A DNA stretch of 64,000 bases from an uncultured bacterium (lineage in GTDB: Bacteria > Elusimicrobiota > Elusimicrobia > Elusimicrobiales > Elusimicrobiaceae): NCBI GenBank assembly GCA_949294095.1, contig CASFFZ010000009.1, positions 1 through 64,000 on the forward strand, given 5' to 3'. The notes below the pieces were generated by a model. It did not search any database and had not been told where the DNA came from. It worked only from the letters and a program-made list of their open reading frames with translations. The position numbers and the translations under genes are program-made. This document shows, in pieces, positions 34,133-43,701 of the stretch (position 1 is its first letter; each line of letters starts with the position of its first letter).

Positions 34133-35713
34133 TTATTCCGCTAAGATGGTGGGCGTGATAAAGATGACCAAATCGGTCGTGCTCTTGGATTTAGTCTTGC
34201 TTGTAAACAGCCAGCCCAATATCGGGATATCCCCCAACAGCGGCACTTTGCGGGTTTGGTCGGTTTCGCGGGAAGTCAACAACCCGCCGATAACCACCGT
34301 TTGGCCGTTTTTCACACGCACCAACGTAGAAGCGGCACGGGTGGTCGTATCTTTGGAAAAGTCAAACCCGGAGCTGACCAAGTCCGAATACGAAGGCTGC
34401 ACGTACAGCGTTACGTAGCCCTCGCGGTTTACCTGCGGCGTAACCTGCAGCGTAAGACCCACTCTTTTTCTTTCCGCAGAAGTCGTCGTCATCCCTTCGC
34501 CCGATCCGCTGCCGGATTGGCTCATCGTCTGACCGACGGTAGCATCCGTGGAGGTCGTAATCGTGGCCGTTTTGTTGTTTAAGGTCACCACTTTCGGTTT
34601 CCCTAAGTATTTGGCTTCCCCGCGGGTAAGCAAGCTTTTGAGCACAATGTTAAAGGCCGAGAAGTCCAACAAACCGCCTTCATCGCTCTGTTCGGAGTCC
34701 GAAGAGCTGGAAGAAGAACCGCCGGATTCCCCGCCGGATTCGCTGTTCATTTGTTCTTGGCTCGGGAAAATGAAGTTCCACCCTTTAACACCGTTTCCTT
34801 TGATATAATCCAAATCCACCACACGGCTGGGGCCCGTCATGGAAACGAGCGCGCCGCTTTCGCCGCCGTATTCAAAGCCCAAGCTTAACCCGCTGGTCTT
34901 GCTGACTTCTACAATCTGGGCTTCAATTAAAATCTGCGGCGGTTTAATATCCAATTCCGCCAAGATGTTTTCCACCTGCGGGAAGACTTCCGCCACATCG
35001 GTAATAATCAGTTTATTGGTGCGCGGATCCACGGCAATTTTCCCAACGGGAGAGAGCATGCTCTTGATAATGGTGGTAATTTCGGCACCGCCGCTGTAAG
35101 AATCAGACATGCCCGTACTGCCCCCCATGCCAATTCCCGTATCCGTGCTGGAGCTGGAATAGCTGCTGGAAGAACCGCCCGAGGAAACATCCTGCGGCAT
35201 AATGCTTTCCAGTTCGCTTTGCGCAGAACCAATGCCTTGCAGCGAAATGTAGCTGAGCGTATAGATTTTAGTAATCGTATCCGGAGCGTCGCTGGAGCGT
35301 TTGGTTACGACATAGCTGTCACTTTTGCCAATGCGTTGGTACGTTAAACCATGTACGCGCAGCAGCGTATCCAGTGCCTCCCTCACCGTTACACGGGTCA
35401 GCGAAGCCGTAACTTTTTTATTGGCGAATTCTTCGCTCATAATAAAGTTAATTTTAGCTTGCGTGGTAATGCTGTTTAAAAATGCCGATATCGGTACATT
35501 GGAAACACGAATAGATACTTTTCTATCCAGCGGAGAAAAAACCTCCGTTTCCTTGTACAGATCGGATTCTCCCGACAGCTTTACCGTCGTATCCTCCGTC
35601 AAAGCAATGGTGTCATCGCTGGGAAGGGTCTGCTGAGTTTGTTGAGCTCCTGCCGTCCCTGCTAATCCCAAGGAAAACACACACGCCAGCACAACTGCTA
35701 AACGATTCGTCAT
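34133..35713 (-). CDS. pilQ: Outer-membrane secretin, PilQ/GspD family
   Basis: 526-residue secretin with a signal peptide (MTNRLAVVLACVFSLGLAGTAGAQ). A short STN-like domain, one N1-type domain (with a Ser/Gly-rich insert) and the C-terminal secretin domain are seen, including the late VPLLGDIPILGWLF and DLVIFITPTI motifs. It is shorter than Proteobacterial PilQ and has no evident AMIN domains. Two Ser/Gly-rich stretches (SSGGSSSSYSSSS; SGGESGGSSSSSSDS) are likely flexible loops or gate inserts. The ribosome site is AGGAGG. Confidence 0.93.
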   Translation of the reverse strand: MTNRLAVVLACVFSLGLAGTAGAQQTQQTLPSDDTIALTEDTTVKLSGESDLYKETEVFSPLDRKVSIRVSNVPISAFLNSITTQAKINFIMSEEFANKKVTASLTRVTVREALDTLLRVHGLTYQRIGKSDSYVVTKRSSDAPDTITKIYTLSYISLQGIGSAQSELESIMPQDVSSGGSSSSYSSSSTDTGIGMGGSTGMSDSYSGGAEITTIIKSMLSPVGKIAVDPRTNKLIITDVAEVFPQVENILAELDIKPPQILIEAQIVEVSKTSGLSLGFEYGGESGALVSMTGPSRVVDLDYIKGNGVKGWNFIFPSQEQMNSESGGESGGSSSSSSDSEQSDEGGLLDFSAFNIVLKSLLTRGEAKYLGKPKVVTLNNKTATITTSTDATVGQTMSQSGSGSGEGMTTTSAERKRVGLTLQVTPQVNREGYVTLYVQPSYSDLVSSGFDFSKDTTTRAASTLVRVKNGQTVVIGGLLTSRETDQTRKVPLLGDIPILGWLFTSKTKSKSTTDLVIFITPTILAE

Positions 35714-35746
35714 CTATCCTCCTGTTGAGTATTCCTAAATGAGTTT

Positions 35747-36445
35747 TTAAAGCGGCAACTGCACTTTTCTTACAAATTTGTGTCCTTTATACGAGAAAAC
35801 AACTTCATCCGGGTGCACTTCCACGATGCGGGCGCCGTAAATGCTTTTGCCGATCGTGTAAATTCTGTCCCCGATAAAGACTTCCTCTCCGATAATGCCC
35901 GTTACCCGGATTTTATTGCGAACCTCGCGGGTGGGGTCTTTAATGCGGGCCAATTCCAGCTGGCGCCGGCGTTCCGCTTCTTCCCGGCGGCGGCGTTCTT
36001 CCGCCAATTTGCGCTGGCGCTCCGCCTCCAACGCGGCCAAACGCTGTTGTTCCCGGTATTGCAACAACAGAAAATCATCCGGAGAAAGCGTCGGATCGCG
36101 ATGGTTTTTGGGGTTATACACCACTTTGGGGGCGGCCTGCGGCGCGGCTTTTTCCGCGGCGGTATCCGCCACTTCTTCCCGAGGGGCTACAAAATTTTCT
36201 TCCGCCGCCTGCTCTTGCACGCCGGCCGGCTGGGCCTGCGGGGCGGCTACGTTTTCCACCGAAACATCCGCCTGCGCCGCCAAGGTTTCTTTTACGCCCG
36301 GCGCCGTGTTCCCCGTCAGGCGGGAAGTCTCCGCCGAAGAAAGTTCCCCGGCCGAAACCGGCTCCTTCTGCGGCTGCTGCGCAGCAGCGGGAACAACCGA
36401 AACCAGCGCCAACAAGGCAAACAGATATACCGATTTATTCAGCAT
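35747..36445 (-). CDS. pilP: PilP-like pilotin/linker protein
   Basis: 232-residue protein with a signal peptide (MLNKSVYLFALLALVSVVPAAA). A Pro/Ala/Glu-rich linker and a charged coiled coil (ERQRKLAEERRRREEAERRRQ) lead to a small C-terminal beta domain (IRVTGIIGEEVFIGDRIYTIGKSIYGARIVEV) like the homology-region domains of PilP/GspC that contact the secretin. By position (between pilO and pilQ) it is the PilP equivalent. GGAGG precedes the ATG. Confidence 0.78.
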   Translation of the reverse strand: MLNKSVYLFALLALVSVVPAAAQQPQKEPVSAGELSSAETSRLTGNTAPGVKETLAAQADVSVENVAAPQAQPAGVQEQAAEENFVAPREEVADTAAEKAAPQAAPKVVYNPKNHRDPTLSPDDFLLLQYREQQRLAALEAERQRKLAEERRRREEAERRRQLELARIKDPTREVRNKIRVTGIIGEEVFIGDRIYTIGKSIYGARIVEVHPDEVVFSYKGHKFVRKVQLPL

Positions 36446-37129
36446 TTATTTACCTCCTTGGGCCGCATTTTTGTTTTGGCTTTTTTCCGCGGCGGCTTTT
36501 TCTTTCATAATTTTATCATAATCCTTAAATAAGGATTTGGCAATTTTTTCCTTCGGGAAAATGGTATTGAAGCGCAACGAAATTTTATTGTGCCCCAATT
36601 TGTCGGCCTCCGTATTTTTGGCCAACGAAAATTCGGAAACTTTAATGTATTCCTTTGCATTTTCTATTTGCGCCAAGAAAGAGGCAAATTGGTTAAATTC
36701 CATATCCGCATTTACCCGCAAAGCCGCTGCCGTATAAGAGGAGTTGGAGGTGTCCTCGGTTTGGCTGCCTTCCATTTGCGGGGTAATGTTGGCTTCTTTA
36801 AATAAACCCAGCGTTTGGCTCAGCAGCCATTCGTTTTTGGAGGAAATATCCGGAAACTGCGGCTCCAAAGACAAGAGTTTCTGCTTGTTGCTTTGGTATT
36901 CCCGCTCACTGGTTTGCTGGACGCGGATCGCTTCCATCTGCCCTTCATAATTGGCTACTTTTTCCGCAAACTTTCCGTTCAAATAACGGAAAAGCAAAAA
37001 TACCACCAACACGGCAATAAACTGTTTCAAAAACAATTTAAAATTGCCTTCTTGGGCGACCGTTTGAATATCCTGAAAACCTTTTTTCAAATTTTCAACC
37101 ACTTTATTTGCTTTCAAATTCACAGGCAT
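36446..37129 (-). CDS. pilO: PilO-like inner-membrane protein
   Basis: 227-residue protein with one membrane helix (LKQFIAVLVVFLLFRYLNG) after a short cytoplasmic segment, then a coiled coil and a ferredoxin-like periplasmic domain, as in PilO/GspM. The start at 37129 has GGAGGTCGCTAAT before it; a longer in-frame start overlaps the upstream gene. It is expected to pair with the PilN part of the upstream protein. Confidence 0.82.
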   Translation of the reverse strand: MPVNLKANKVVENLKKGFQDIQTVAQEGNFKLFLKQFIAVLVVFLLFRYLNGKFAEKVANYEGQMEAIRVQQTSEREYQSNKQKLLSLEPQFPDISSKNEWLLSQTLGLFKEANITPQMEGSQTEDTSNSSYTAAALRVNADMEFNQFASFLAQIENAKEYIKVSEFSLAKNTEADKLGHNKISLRFNTIFPKEKIAKSLFKDYDKIMKEKAAAEKSQNKNAAQGGK

Positions 37130-37130
37130 A

Positions 37131-38729
37131 TTAGCGACCTCCCCCCTTGGCACAGGTAAACACAAAACTGGTTTCCTGCCCGGCACCCGTGCGCCCCGTA
37201 GACGCGGCGGTTCCGGCGCCGGCTACATTGACGTAGCGGATAGTGGCCGTATTGCCGCAGATTTTGCTGAAATTCGGCTGCTTCACCAACGCATCTTTGA
37301 ATTGGTTGCCTAAAGCCAAATCGGCACGGCCGTCTTTCCCGGTTTTAATGGCACCTTCCAGCGTAATACTGCGCGAGGAGGGCCCTTTAGAAGGGAACGA
37401 ATCCGTATAATTTAACTTGGTAATCCACATTTCCTGCGGAATCGTGTCTACAATTTCTTCCAACAGCGGCACGATGTTATCATCGTTAGACAGCAACGAA
37501 GATAAGCTGTTGTTTTGGCTTTTCATCTTGCTTAAATTGGACTGAATTTGACTGGCCGTCAATCCTTCAAAATCCGCAATCGTTTGGCGGTTTGACGCCC
37601 GCGTGCGGGCCAGCTCGCCGGCTTTGCTCTGCACGCCCAGCCAGCCTTTGCCTATCAGCAGCAAGAGCACCACGATGATTGCAGCCGCCACTTTCCAGGC
37701 GGTTAAGCTGGCATTAAATTCATATTCGCTTAAGCGCGATCCTTTGGTAAAATCCAAATCCGGGGTTTTATGATCGTAAAACTTAATGCTGGCCCCGATC
37801 GCGGCAATTTCGCCGGCCGATTTGGTTTCTATTCCATATACTTCCCGCAAATCCCATTTGCGTACGGGCTTTTTGGAATCGGCTTCCAACGCGGGGATCC
37901 ACTGCTCCGTATCATGCCCTACGATGACGGCTTCTTCAAACGGATCTTTTTCCAGCTGTTTGGCAATAAACTCCGTACAGTTGGTAATTTCAAAGCGGCG
38001 GCGTTCCGCCGGCAGCGAACCCAAAATTTCCACTTCCCGCAGCAAAACAGGCGCATTTTCGTTTAAAAATACGAAACTGGCCATATCTTTGCCGAAGAAA
38101 GAATAAATCCGTCCGCCCGCCCCGATGGCTTCTTTATCGCTGTCGTTAAAAGCACGCCCCATAGACAAGCTGGACGGCTCCACCGACACCAATTCCAACC
38201 CGGCCGCTTTGAGCCCTTTTTGCAAGCGCTCAATAATCAGCTTGGTGGTCATGGCAAATACCACGCCCAAGCGTTTTTGCTTGGTCGCGGCCGTTTCAAA
38301 CTCGTATACGTGATAGGCGTATTCGGCCTTTTCAAACGGAAAGTGAATGTATTTACGGGCCTGAAGCGGAATGGAACTTTTCCACATTTTGCGTTCAATG
38401 GCGGCCGGAATTACAAAATGGCGCAGCAAACAAAACGCCGGAGCCAAGCTGACGACTACTTTATTAGTTTTCCATTTTTTCTTGGAGGTTACTTTGCCCA
38501 GCGCTTCCAGCCAGTTATCCATAGAAAAGAAAGTTTCATTTAAATCCAAGGGCTTGAGCAGGGTTTTATCTACCGACGTTATCGGAACGCGCACCAACGA
38601 TTCCAAAATGGTGCCGCTGTCTTTTTTAGAGCTTTGCGCAATATACATCTCATCCACCCCGATATAGATGCCTAAACAATCAGGGTGCGCATTCATGTTC
38701 TTGCCGATCAAGGTTTCAGAAAAGCTCAT
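37131..38729 (-). CDS. PilM-PilN fusion (GspL-like)
   Basis: 532-residue protein. Residues from about 15 to 330 form an actin-like PilM domain (IYIGVDEMYIAQ, NKVVVSLAPAFCLLRHFVIP, GLELVSVEPSSLSMGRAF). A single membrane helix (VAAAIIVVLLLLIGKGW) is followed by a coiled coil and a PilN-like periplasmic domain ending in a Gly/Thr-rich tail. Separate PilM and PilN proteins in many type IV pili are thus one polypeptide here, as in GspL. The start is the ATG at 38729 with GAGG upstream; GTG at 38735 is an alternative. Confidence 0.85.
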   Translation of the reverse strand: MSFSETLIGKNMNAHPDCLGIYIGVDEMYIAQSSKKDSGTILESLVRVPITSVDKTLLKPLDLNETFFSMDNWLEALGKVTSKKKWKTNKVVVSLAPAFCLLRHFVIPAAIERKMWKSSIPLQARKYIHFPFEKAEYAYHVYEFETAATKQKRLGVVFAMTTKLIIERLQKGLKAAGLELVSVEPSSLSMGRAFNDSDKEAIGAGGRIYSFFGKDMASFVFLNENAPVLLREVEILGSLPAERRRFEITNCTEFIAKQLEKDPFEEAVIVGHDTEQWIPALEADSKKPVRKWDLREVYGIETKSAGEIAAIGASIKFYDHKTPDLDFTKGSRLSEYEFNASLTAWKVAAAIIVVLLLLIGKGWLGVQSKAGELARTRASNRQTIADFEGLTASQIQSNLSKMKSQNNSLSSLLSNDDNIVPLLEEIVDTIPQEMWITKLNYTDSFPSKGPSSRSITLEGAIKTGKDGRADLALGNQFKDALVKQPNFSKICGNTATIRYVNVAGAGTAASTGRTGAGQETSFVFTCAKGGGR

Positions 38730-38741
38730 AAGCACCTCGAA

Positions 38742-40781
38742 CTAATTTCCGTACTGTTCATACGGCATATCATATGGATTATTCACAGGCAGTTCCGCCG
38801 GGGCGGAGGAATTCGCAGCAGTGCCTTGCGGGGCTGCATACGGCTGTTGAGAATCCGCAATGGGGGCATATGCCGGTGTGGCTGCAGCAGTGCCCGTGGT
38901 AGAGTCTAACGTGTCGGGAATATCCGTAGAAGCGGGGGCCAGCGTATCCGGCATGGCGTACGGATCCGTTTCCGTGGCGGCCGGTTGTGCGGCGGCCGGC
39001 GCGGTTTGCTGTACGGCCTTCATGGTGCGGCCCGGCTTGACCCACAGACGCGAAGCCTTGTAATTGCAGTTCGGGCACAGTTCATCGGCGGCCGCCGTCT
39101 GGCAGGAGGCCGTGTTGCAAGACGATGTCGCAGCAGACACTTTCTGTTCCGAACATTTTACAATCACGCGGCGGCGCAAGGTTTGTTTTTGGCCCTGCAA
39201 GTCCGTGGCGGTTAACACCAACGTATATTTTCCGCACGGCAGTTCCGGCCCGATAATGCCTTTTCTGCCGTTCCACAAAATCTGATGATAGACGGGCGTA
39301 AAGCCTTCCAGCTGGCGCACGACATAGTATTTCCCGTCCCGTCCGTGCTGCACGACCTGCAGTACCCAATTGTCTACCGGGTTGACCGTTTCCAAGACAG
39401 AGAAGTCAATGGCATACGCTTCCCCTAACGCGCGGTCAATGGCGTGGCACTGCGGCACAATGGCCATGCTCAACAGCGGCGCTTTTTGGTTATTTTCATT
39501 TTTTTCCAAACGGGTAGGCAGTTTGGCGGTATAGTCAAACACGATGGAAAGCCCGTTTAAATTGGCAAACCGGGCCGGCGGTTCCTGATCCACCAACCCC
39601 ATATTATAATGAAGTTTCCCTTGCGAAATACCGCGGTTTACAAAATAGGAGTTCAGCGCCATGGCCTGGCGGATACCGGAAAGGGTTACGTCATCCGTAT
39701 AAGAACCGGGCGGCAAAATTACATATCCGGCCCCTTGCGTAAGCGCCATTAAATCGTAGATGTTATCCAGCAACGCCAAGCCTTCCGGGCGGAATTTGTT
39801 GCCTTGGAAAATAACATCCGCATCCATATCCAGCGCATCGGGCAGGCCGTCGCGGAAATAGAGGTTTACGCCTTTGGCGGCGGTGATTTTATCGGCCGCC
39901 GCAGCCGCCATGCTTTCTATTTTTTGACGGGTATAGATTTCGCGCGCTTCCAGCGCTTCGGGGGAGGTTAAATCGGTAAAAGTAGACGAAACGGTTTCTT
40001 CCGCCGGGGCAGGTTCCGAAACGGCGGCGGGCTGGGAAGTGGAGCTGAGGACTTGCTCCTCGCGGGCGGCCGGCTGCTGCACAACGGCAGGTTCGCTTAC
40101 TTCCGCCGCATTCAACACGGCATCCGTCTGGCTGGCAATCGCTTCCTGGTCGGCCTGATCCGTAGCGGCAAGACCTAAAGAACCGGCCGTTGCATTGACG
40201 GTAGCGGCCTCCAAAGCGGCTTCATTTACGTCGGCCGCCTGGGCCAGCGCCGCTTGGCGGGCCTGATCGGCGCGTTCCTGCGCGGCCATCCGGTTGGCTT
40301 CAATGCGTTCGGTTAAGGCTTGCTGCTGGGCATTTACTTCGGCTAAAGCGTTATCTTTGGCAGCTTGGGCTTGGGCGGCGGCTTGCGCTTTGGCGGCTTC
40401 GGCCTGAGCCGCGGCTTGCGCGGCGGCGGCCTGCGCCTGTTCCTGGGCGGCACGCACGGAAGCGTCGGTCACATCTTCCAAGCTTTTTACTTCGCCTTCT
40501 TTAAAATTAATGTCCACCTCTACCGGGGTTTGAATGCCCCCCATGCGGTTATGGATTAATTCCACATATCTGTTGGCTTCGGCCACCTGATCTTTGTCGC
40601 CGGAGACCATTACGTCAATAAAATAATCCATGGCTTCGCTGTCTTTATTTTGTTCATAAAGATCAATGCCTCTGGCCAGCTGTTTAGCCGCCGAAGCCGC
40701 AAAAACATCGCTTCCGCTCGTCAGAGCAAAGCAAAAGAATGCAACAATCAGATAATTCCAGAATTTATTCGTTTTTATCAT
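38742..40781 (-). CDS. Exported Ala-rich protein with OmpA-like domain
   Basis: 679-residue protein with a signal peptide (MIKTNKFWNYLIVAFFCFALTSGSDVFA). A short N-terminal helical repeat (TPR-like, ...AMDYFIDVMVSGD) is followed by a long Ala/Gln-rich coiled coil. A domain with FRPEGLALLDNIYDLM...PPGSYTDDVTLSGIRQAMALNSYFVNRGI matches the shape of OmpA-type peptidoglycan-binding folds. A beta-rich region with a possible zinc knuckle (CPNC) and a Pro/Ala-rich tail complete it. As first gene of the pilus operon it may anchor the machine to the wall. The assignment to OmpA is a fold guess. Confidence 0.7.
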   Translation of the reverse strand: MIKTNKFWNYLIVAFFCFALTSGSDVFAASAAKQLARGIDLYEQNKDSEAMDYFIDVMVSGDKDQVAEANRYVELIHNRMGGIQTPVEVDINFKEGEVKSLEDVTDASVRAAQEQAQAAAAQAAAQAEAAKAQAAAQAQAAKDNALAEVNAQQQALTERIEANRMAAQERADQARQAALAQAADVNEAALEAATVNATAGSLGLAATDQADQEAIASQTDAVLNAAEVSEPAVVQQPAAREEQVLSSTSQPAAVSEPAPAEETVSSTFTDLTSPEALEAREIYTRQKIESMAAAAADKITAAKGVNLYFRDGLPDALDMDADVIFQGNKFRPEGLALLDNIYDLMALTQGAGYVILPPGSYTDDVTLSGIRQAMALNSYFVNRGISQGKLHYNMGLVDQEPPARFANLNGLSIVFDYTAKLPTRLEKNENNQKAPLLSMAIVPQCHAIDRALGEAYAIDFSVLETVNPVDNWVLQVVQHGRDGKYYVVRQLEGFTPVYHQILWNGRKGIIGPELPCGKYTLVLTATDLQGQKQTLRRRVIVKCSEQKVSAATSSCNTASCQTAAADELCPNCNYKASRLWVKPGRTMKAVQQTAPAAAQPAATETDPYAMPDTLAPASTDIPDTLDSTTGTAAATPAYAPIADSQQPYAAPQGTAANSSAPAELPVNNPYDMPYEQYGN

Positions 40782-40839
40782 TCGGTCATCCTGTCCCTTG
40801 CGAAACATCGTCTATACCCTGCAACACACAGATAATAGA

Positions 40840-40848
40840 ATTATAGCA
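40840..40848 (-). promoter_or_regulatory. Promoter of the pilus/secretion operon
   Basis: Extended -10 TG-C-TATAAT on the minus strand, giving a leader of about 50 nt that holds an AGGATGACCGA ribosome site. No strong -35 element is present. Confidence 0.55.
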
Positions 40849-40908
40849 ATTTCTCGCCGTTTGTAAAGCCACTTTTTTTCAGTTTTTTACAAAACGCCGC
40901 GTTTGAGG

Positions 40909-43539
40909 CTACAACGCAGCCAACCCCGCCCGCTGCAACGCCTTCAGCCGGGCCGTTGCCAGTGCATTTTGCGGATAATAAAATAAAGCGTCCTGCAGGC
41001 ACTTCTCGGCTTTTTCTACGTCCTCCGCTTTATAGTACAACGTAGAAAGCGCCAGGTTGGCCCATAAATCATCCGGATATTTTTCCAACACACCCTCCAG
41101 CACTTCTTCGGCTTTAATATCATTGCCCGCCAGCGAAAGCACCCGCGCCAGCAGGATGGGGCCGTTGGTGTCGTCGGGGTAATCCTTGATGTAGGCCTCA
41201 ATGTCTTTGCGCAGGCGCTGTTGGTAATAAGGCGACATTTTATTAAATTTATTTGCCTTATCCTGATAGCGCTGCAGGCGCTGGGCTTGGGCGATGACGG
41301 CCGGCCGATCCGCAGACCGGGCCGGATAAAGGGCACTTAAACGCTGGAGCAGTTCGTGATCCAGCGTATCCACCGTCAACCCGCGTTTATAGGTGTTTTT
41401 GGCGTATTCGGTATCTCCCAGTTTTTGATAAATTTCTCCCGCCAAGCGCCACAAATTGGTTTCATACGGAAACAGCGTCAGCCCCCGCTCCATGAAAGAC
41501 AAGGCGGACGCATCGGCGTAAATCACATCTTCGTGCAACAGCTGCGAAAGCATCAGGTAGGCTTGCAAATTATACGGGTGCAGGCGCAAATTATCCATCA
41601 AATAATGAACCGCTTTTTTGGGCTCGTTGGCGCCCAAGGCCGCCAGCGCCGCGTGGAAATAGACTTCCTCATAATAAGACGCGGCCGACATGGTTTTTTC
41701 AAACGCTTCCAAGGCTTCTTTGTATTTTCCCTGTGCCAAAAGGACGTTGCCCAACCGAAAGCCGGCTTCCGTATTGCCGGGATAAAGCGCCAGCGCTTCC
41801 GAGAGGTTTTTAACGGCGGAATCGTATTTTTTAGCGGCCACGTCTTTCTGGCCTAAAAAAGAGTGATACTCGCTCGTCAGCCACAAGCCCTGCCACACCC
41901 AAATGGCCGCGCTGACCCCCAGCACCGCCAACGCCACCGTTTTGGTAACGGGGTTGGCCGTAATGGAAATGCAGCGTTCTTCCTTGCCCACGCCGCTTAC
42001 TTCGGCCCCAACCAGCCACCAGAAGATAAACGCCGGCACCACCGCATGCAGGGAGATATTCAGCATATTGTCCGCCAGCATTCCCAAAATACCGCAAAAT
42101 AAAGCCTGCAACAGCTGTTTTTTATCGCCTTCCTTTTTGTGGGCGGCAAAATCATGCACTTCCAAAAACAACACCATAAACATAAAAAGGAACAACCCCA
42201 GCCCGACGATTCCCCCTTGCCCCAGCTGGAAGAAAAGTTCGTTGTGCGGGGCCTGGGTAATGGTTTTCAGTTCGCGCAAATTGGGGTAACGCAGCAGCGT
42301 TTTGGGTTGGTTTTGCTCAAACGCCATTTGAAAGTTGCCCAGGCCGCTGCCTAAAACGGGGCGTTCCAGAAAAATTTCTTTGGATACGTCCCACATAAAC
42401 AACCGCTGGTGCAGGGATTGAAAAATTTTTTCCCGGTCTACTTTCAACGTCATGTTCGCCGGCGTTACCTGCGCCAGTTCGGCCGCGCGTTTGGCCACGG
42501 GGCTGGGCATATCGGTTCCGTCCACATATACCGACCCCCATCCCACGCCCACCGCCAGCAGCGCCAGCAAAAACACCCGTCCCTTGCGTTTCCAAATCAA
42601 TGTGCGCAGCGTGCCGAACATCCACATCATTACCAACGCCACCGCCGCCCCGATCCAGCACGAGCGCGCCAGCCCGAAACACAAAAACAAAATATACACC
42701 AGCACCAACAGCCCGTATACGACAAAATCTTTTTTGCTGTCCGTGCGCATAAAATATACCAGCAGCGCCGGCAGCAGCATGACCACCGCCGAAGACAAGA
42801 AGTTCGGGTTTCCAAACGTGGAGAACGCTTTGCTGGCAAACTGATTGATTTCAAACGGCCATAAAAATTCCAGCCCCAACGCCTGCAGCACGCCGTAGCA
42901 ACACGCCAAAAACACGGCAATAAACATCAGCACCAGGATATTTTCCTGCGTCAGTTTGCGCAATACGCGCACGCCCAGCCACACGCCTATCCCCCACAAC
43001 AGCAGCGCGTACCAGTCAAACAGCTGCGCAACTATATTTTCCGAAGTTAAATGGGTTTTTAGCATCGGCAAAAAATACCACAGCGCCCCCCATCCCAAAA
43101 ACAGCAAAATATAATTGGTTTTGCTTTCAATCGTGCCGGAAAAAACGATATTTTTGCTGATGATATACGCCCCCAGCGCCACAATCAGCAGCAAGCTGCC
43201 GTAGTTCAGCAGCCCGTAAAAAAGCGTCTGGCGCATGGCCTGCGGCGCCGAAGACACCGCCGACAGCCACCCCATCACGCTGGCGGTTACATATACGAAG
43301 AAGGCCAAATCAAAGAATGTTTTGGTAAAGTCAATATCCTTTGAGCGCAAGAACTTAACGGCCAACGTGGCGTAGATGAGCGCAATAAGCGAATAGAGCA
43401 AGGTGTTCTGCACAAAAAACGGATTGGCGGTTAAATCCGTAAAAAATACGAGCGGCACCACGAGAAAACACATCGCCAGCAACACCCGCACCATTTTCAT
43501 ATAGACGGTTTCTTTGGCGGATTTGGTTAAATTAAGCAT
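40909..43539 (-). CDS. O-antigen-ligase-like membrane protein with TPR tail
   Basis: 876-residue protein. The N-terminal half has about 12 membrane helices and a periplasmic loop of the Wzy/WaaL type (GSGLGNFQMAFEQNQPKTLLRYPN, then QAPHNELFFQLGQGGIVGLGLFLFMF, matching the HNxxLxxLxxxGxxG pattern). The C-terminal third is a run of TPR repeats (EAGFRLGNVLLAQGKYKEALEAFEKTM and later units). It probably ligates or polymerises glycan chains at the periplasmic face. Which glycan is unknown. Single gene. Confidence 0.85.
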   Translation of the reverse strand: MLNLTKSAKETVYMKMVRVLLAMCFLVVPLVFFTDLTANPFFVQNTLLYSLIALIYATLAVKFLRSKDIDFTKTFFDLAFFVYVTASVMGWLSAVSSAPQAMRQTLFYGLLNYGSLLLIVALGAYIISKNIVFSGTIESKTNYILLFLGWGALWYFLPMLKTHLTSENIVAQLFDWYALLLWGIGVWLGVRVLRKLTQENILVLMFIAVFLACCYGVLQALGLEFLWPFEINQFASKAFSTFGNPNFLSSAVVMLLPALLVYFMRTDSKKDFVVYGLLVLVYILFLCFGLARSCWIGAAVALVMMWMFGTLRTLIWKRKGRVFLLALLAVGVGWGSVYVDGTDMPSPVAKRAAELAQVTPANMTLKVDREKIFQSLHQRLFMWDVSKEIFLERPVLGSGLGNFQMAFEQNQPKTLLRYPNLRELKTITQAPHNELFFQLGQGGIVGLGLFLFMFMVLFLEVHDFAAHKKEGDKKQLLQALFCGILGMLADNMLNISLHAVVPAFIFWWLVGAEVSGVGKEERCISITANPVTKTVALAVLGVSAAIWVWQGLWLTSEYHSFLGQKDVAAKKYDSAVKNLSEALALYPGNTEAGFRLGNVLLAQGKYKEALEAFEKTMSAASYYEEVYFHAALAALGANEPKKAVHYLMDNLRLHPYNLQAYLMLSQLLHEDVIYADASALSFMERGLTLFPYETNLWRLAGEIYQKLGDTEYAKNTYKRGLTVDTLDHELLQRLSALYPARSADRPAVIAQAQRLQRYQDKANKFNKMSPYYQQRLRKDIEAYIKDYPDDTNGPILLARVLSLAGNDIKAEEVLEGVLEKYPDDLWANLALSTLYYKAEDVEKAEKCLQDALFYYPQNALATARLKALQRAGLAAL

Positions 43540-43686
43540 AAATGTTCCACAAAATTAATTTTTATTTTTTATATTGTAGTTTTTTCCTTCGCATTAGAAA
43601 AGCAAAAAATACGCGCCCCGCCGTTTTGCGTTTTAAACAGCCGGTGCGGCGCAAGGGGGCGTACCGCTAGAAATACAGCTAAAATT

Positions 43687-43701
43687 TGCTATGATATGTA
43701 T
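43687..43701 (+). promoter_or_regulatory. kdsA extended -10 promoter
   Basis: TG-C-TATGAT (hexamer 43690-43695) lies 6 nt before the ATG at 43702, with no ribosome site and a weak -35 element. Confidence 0.6.
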
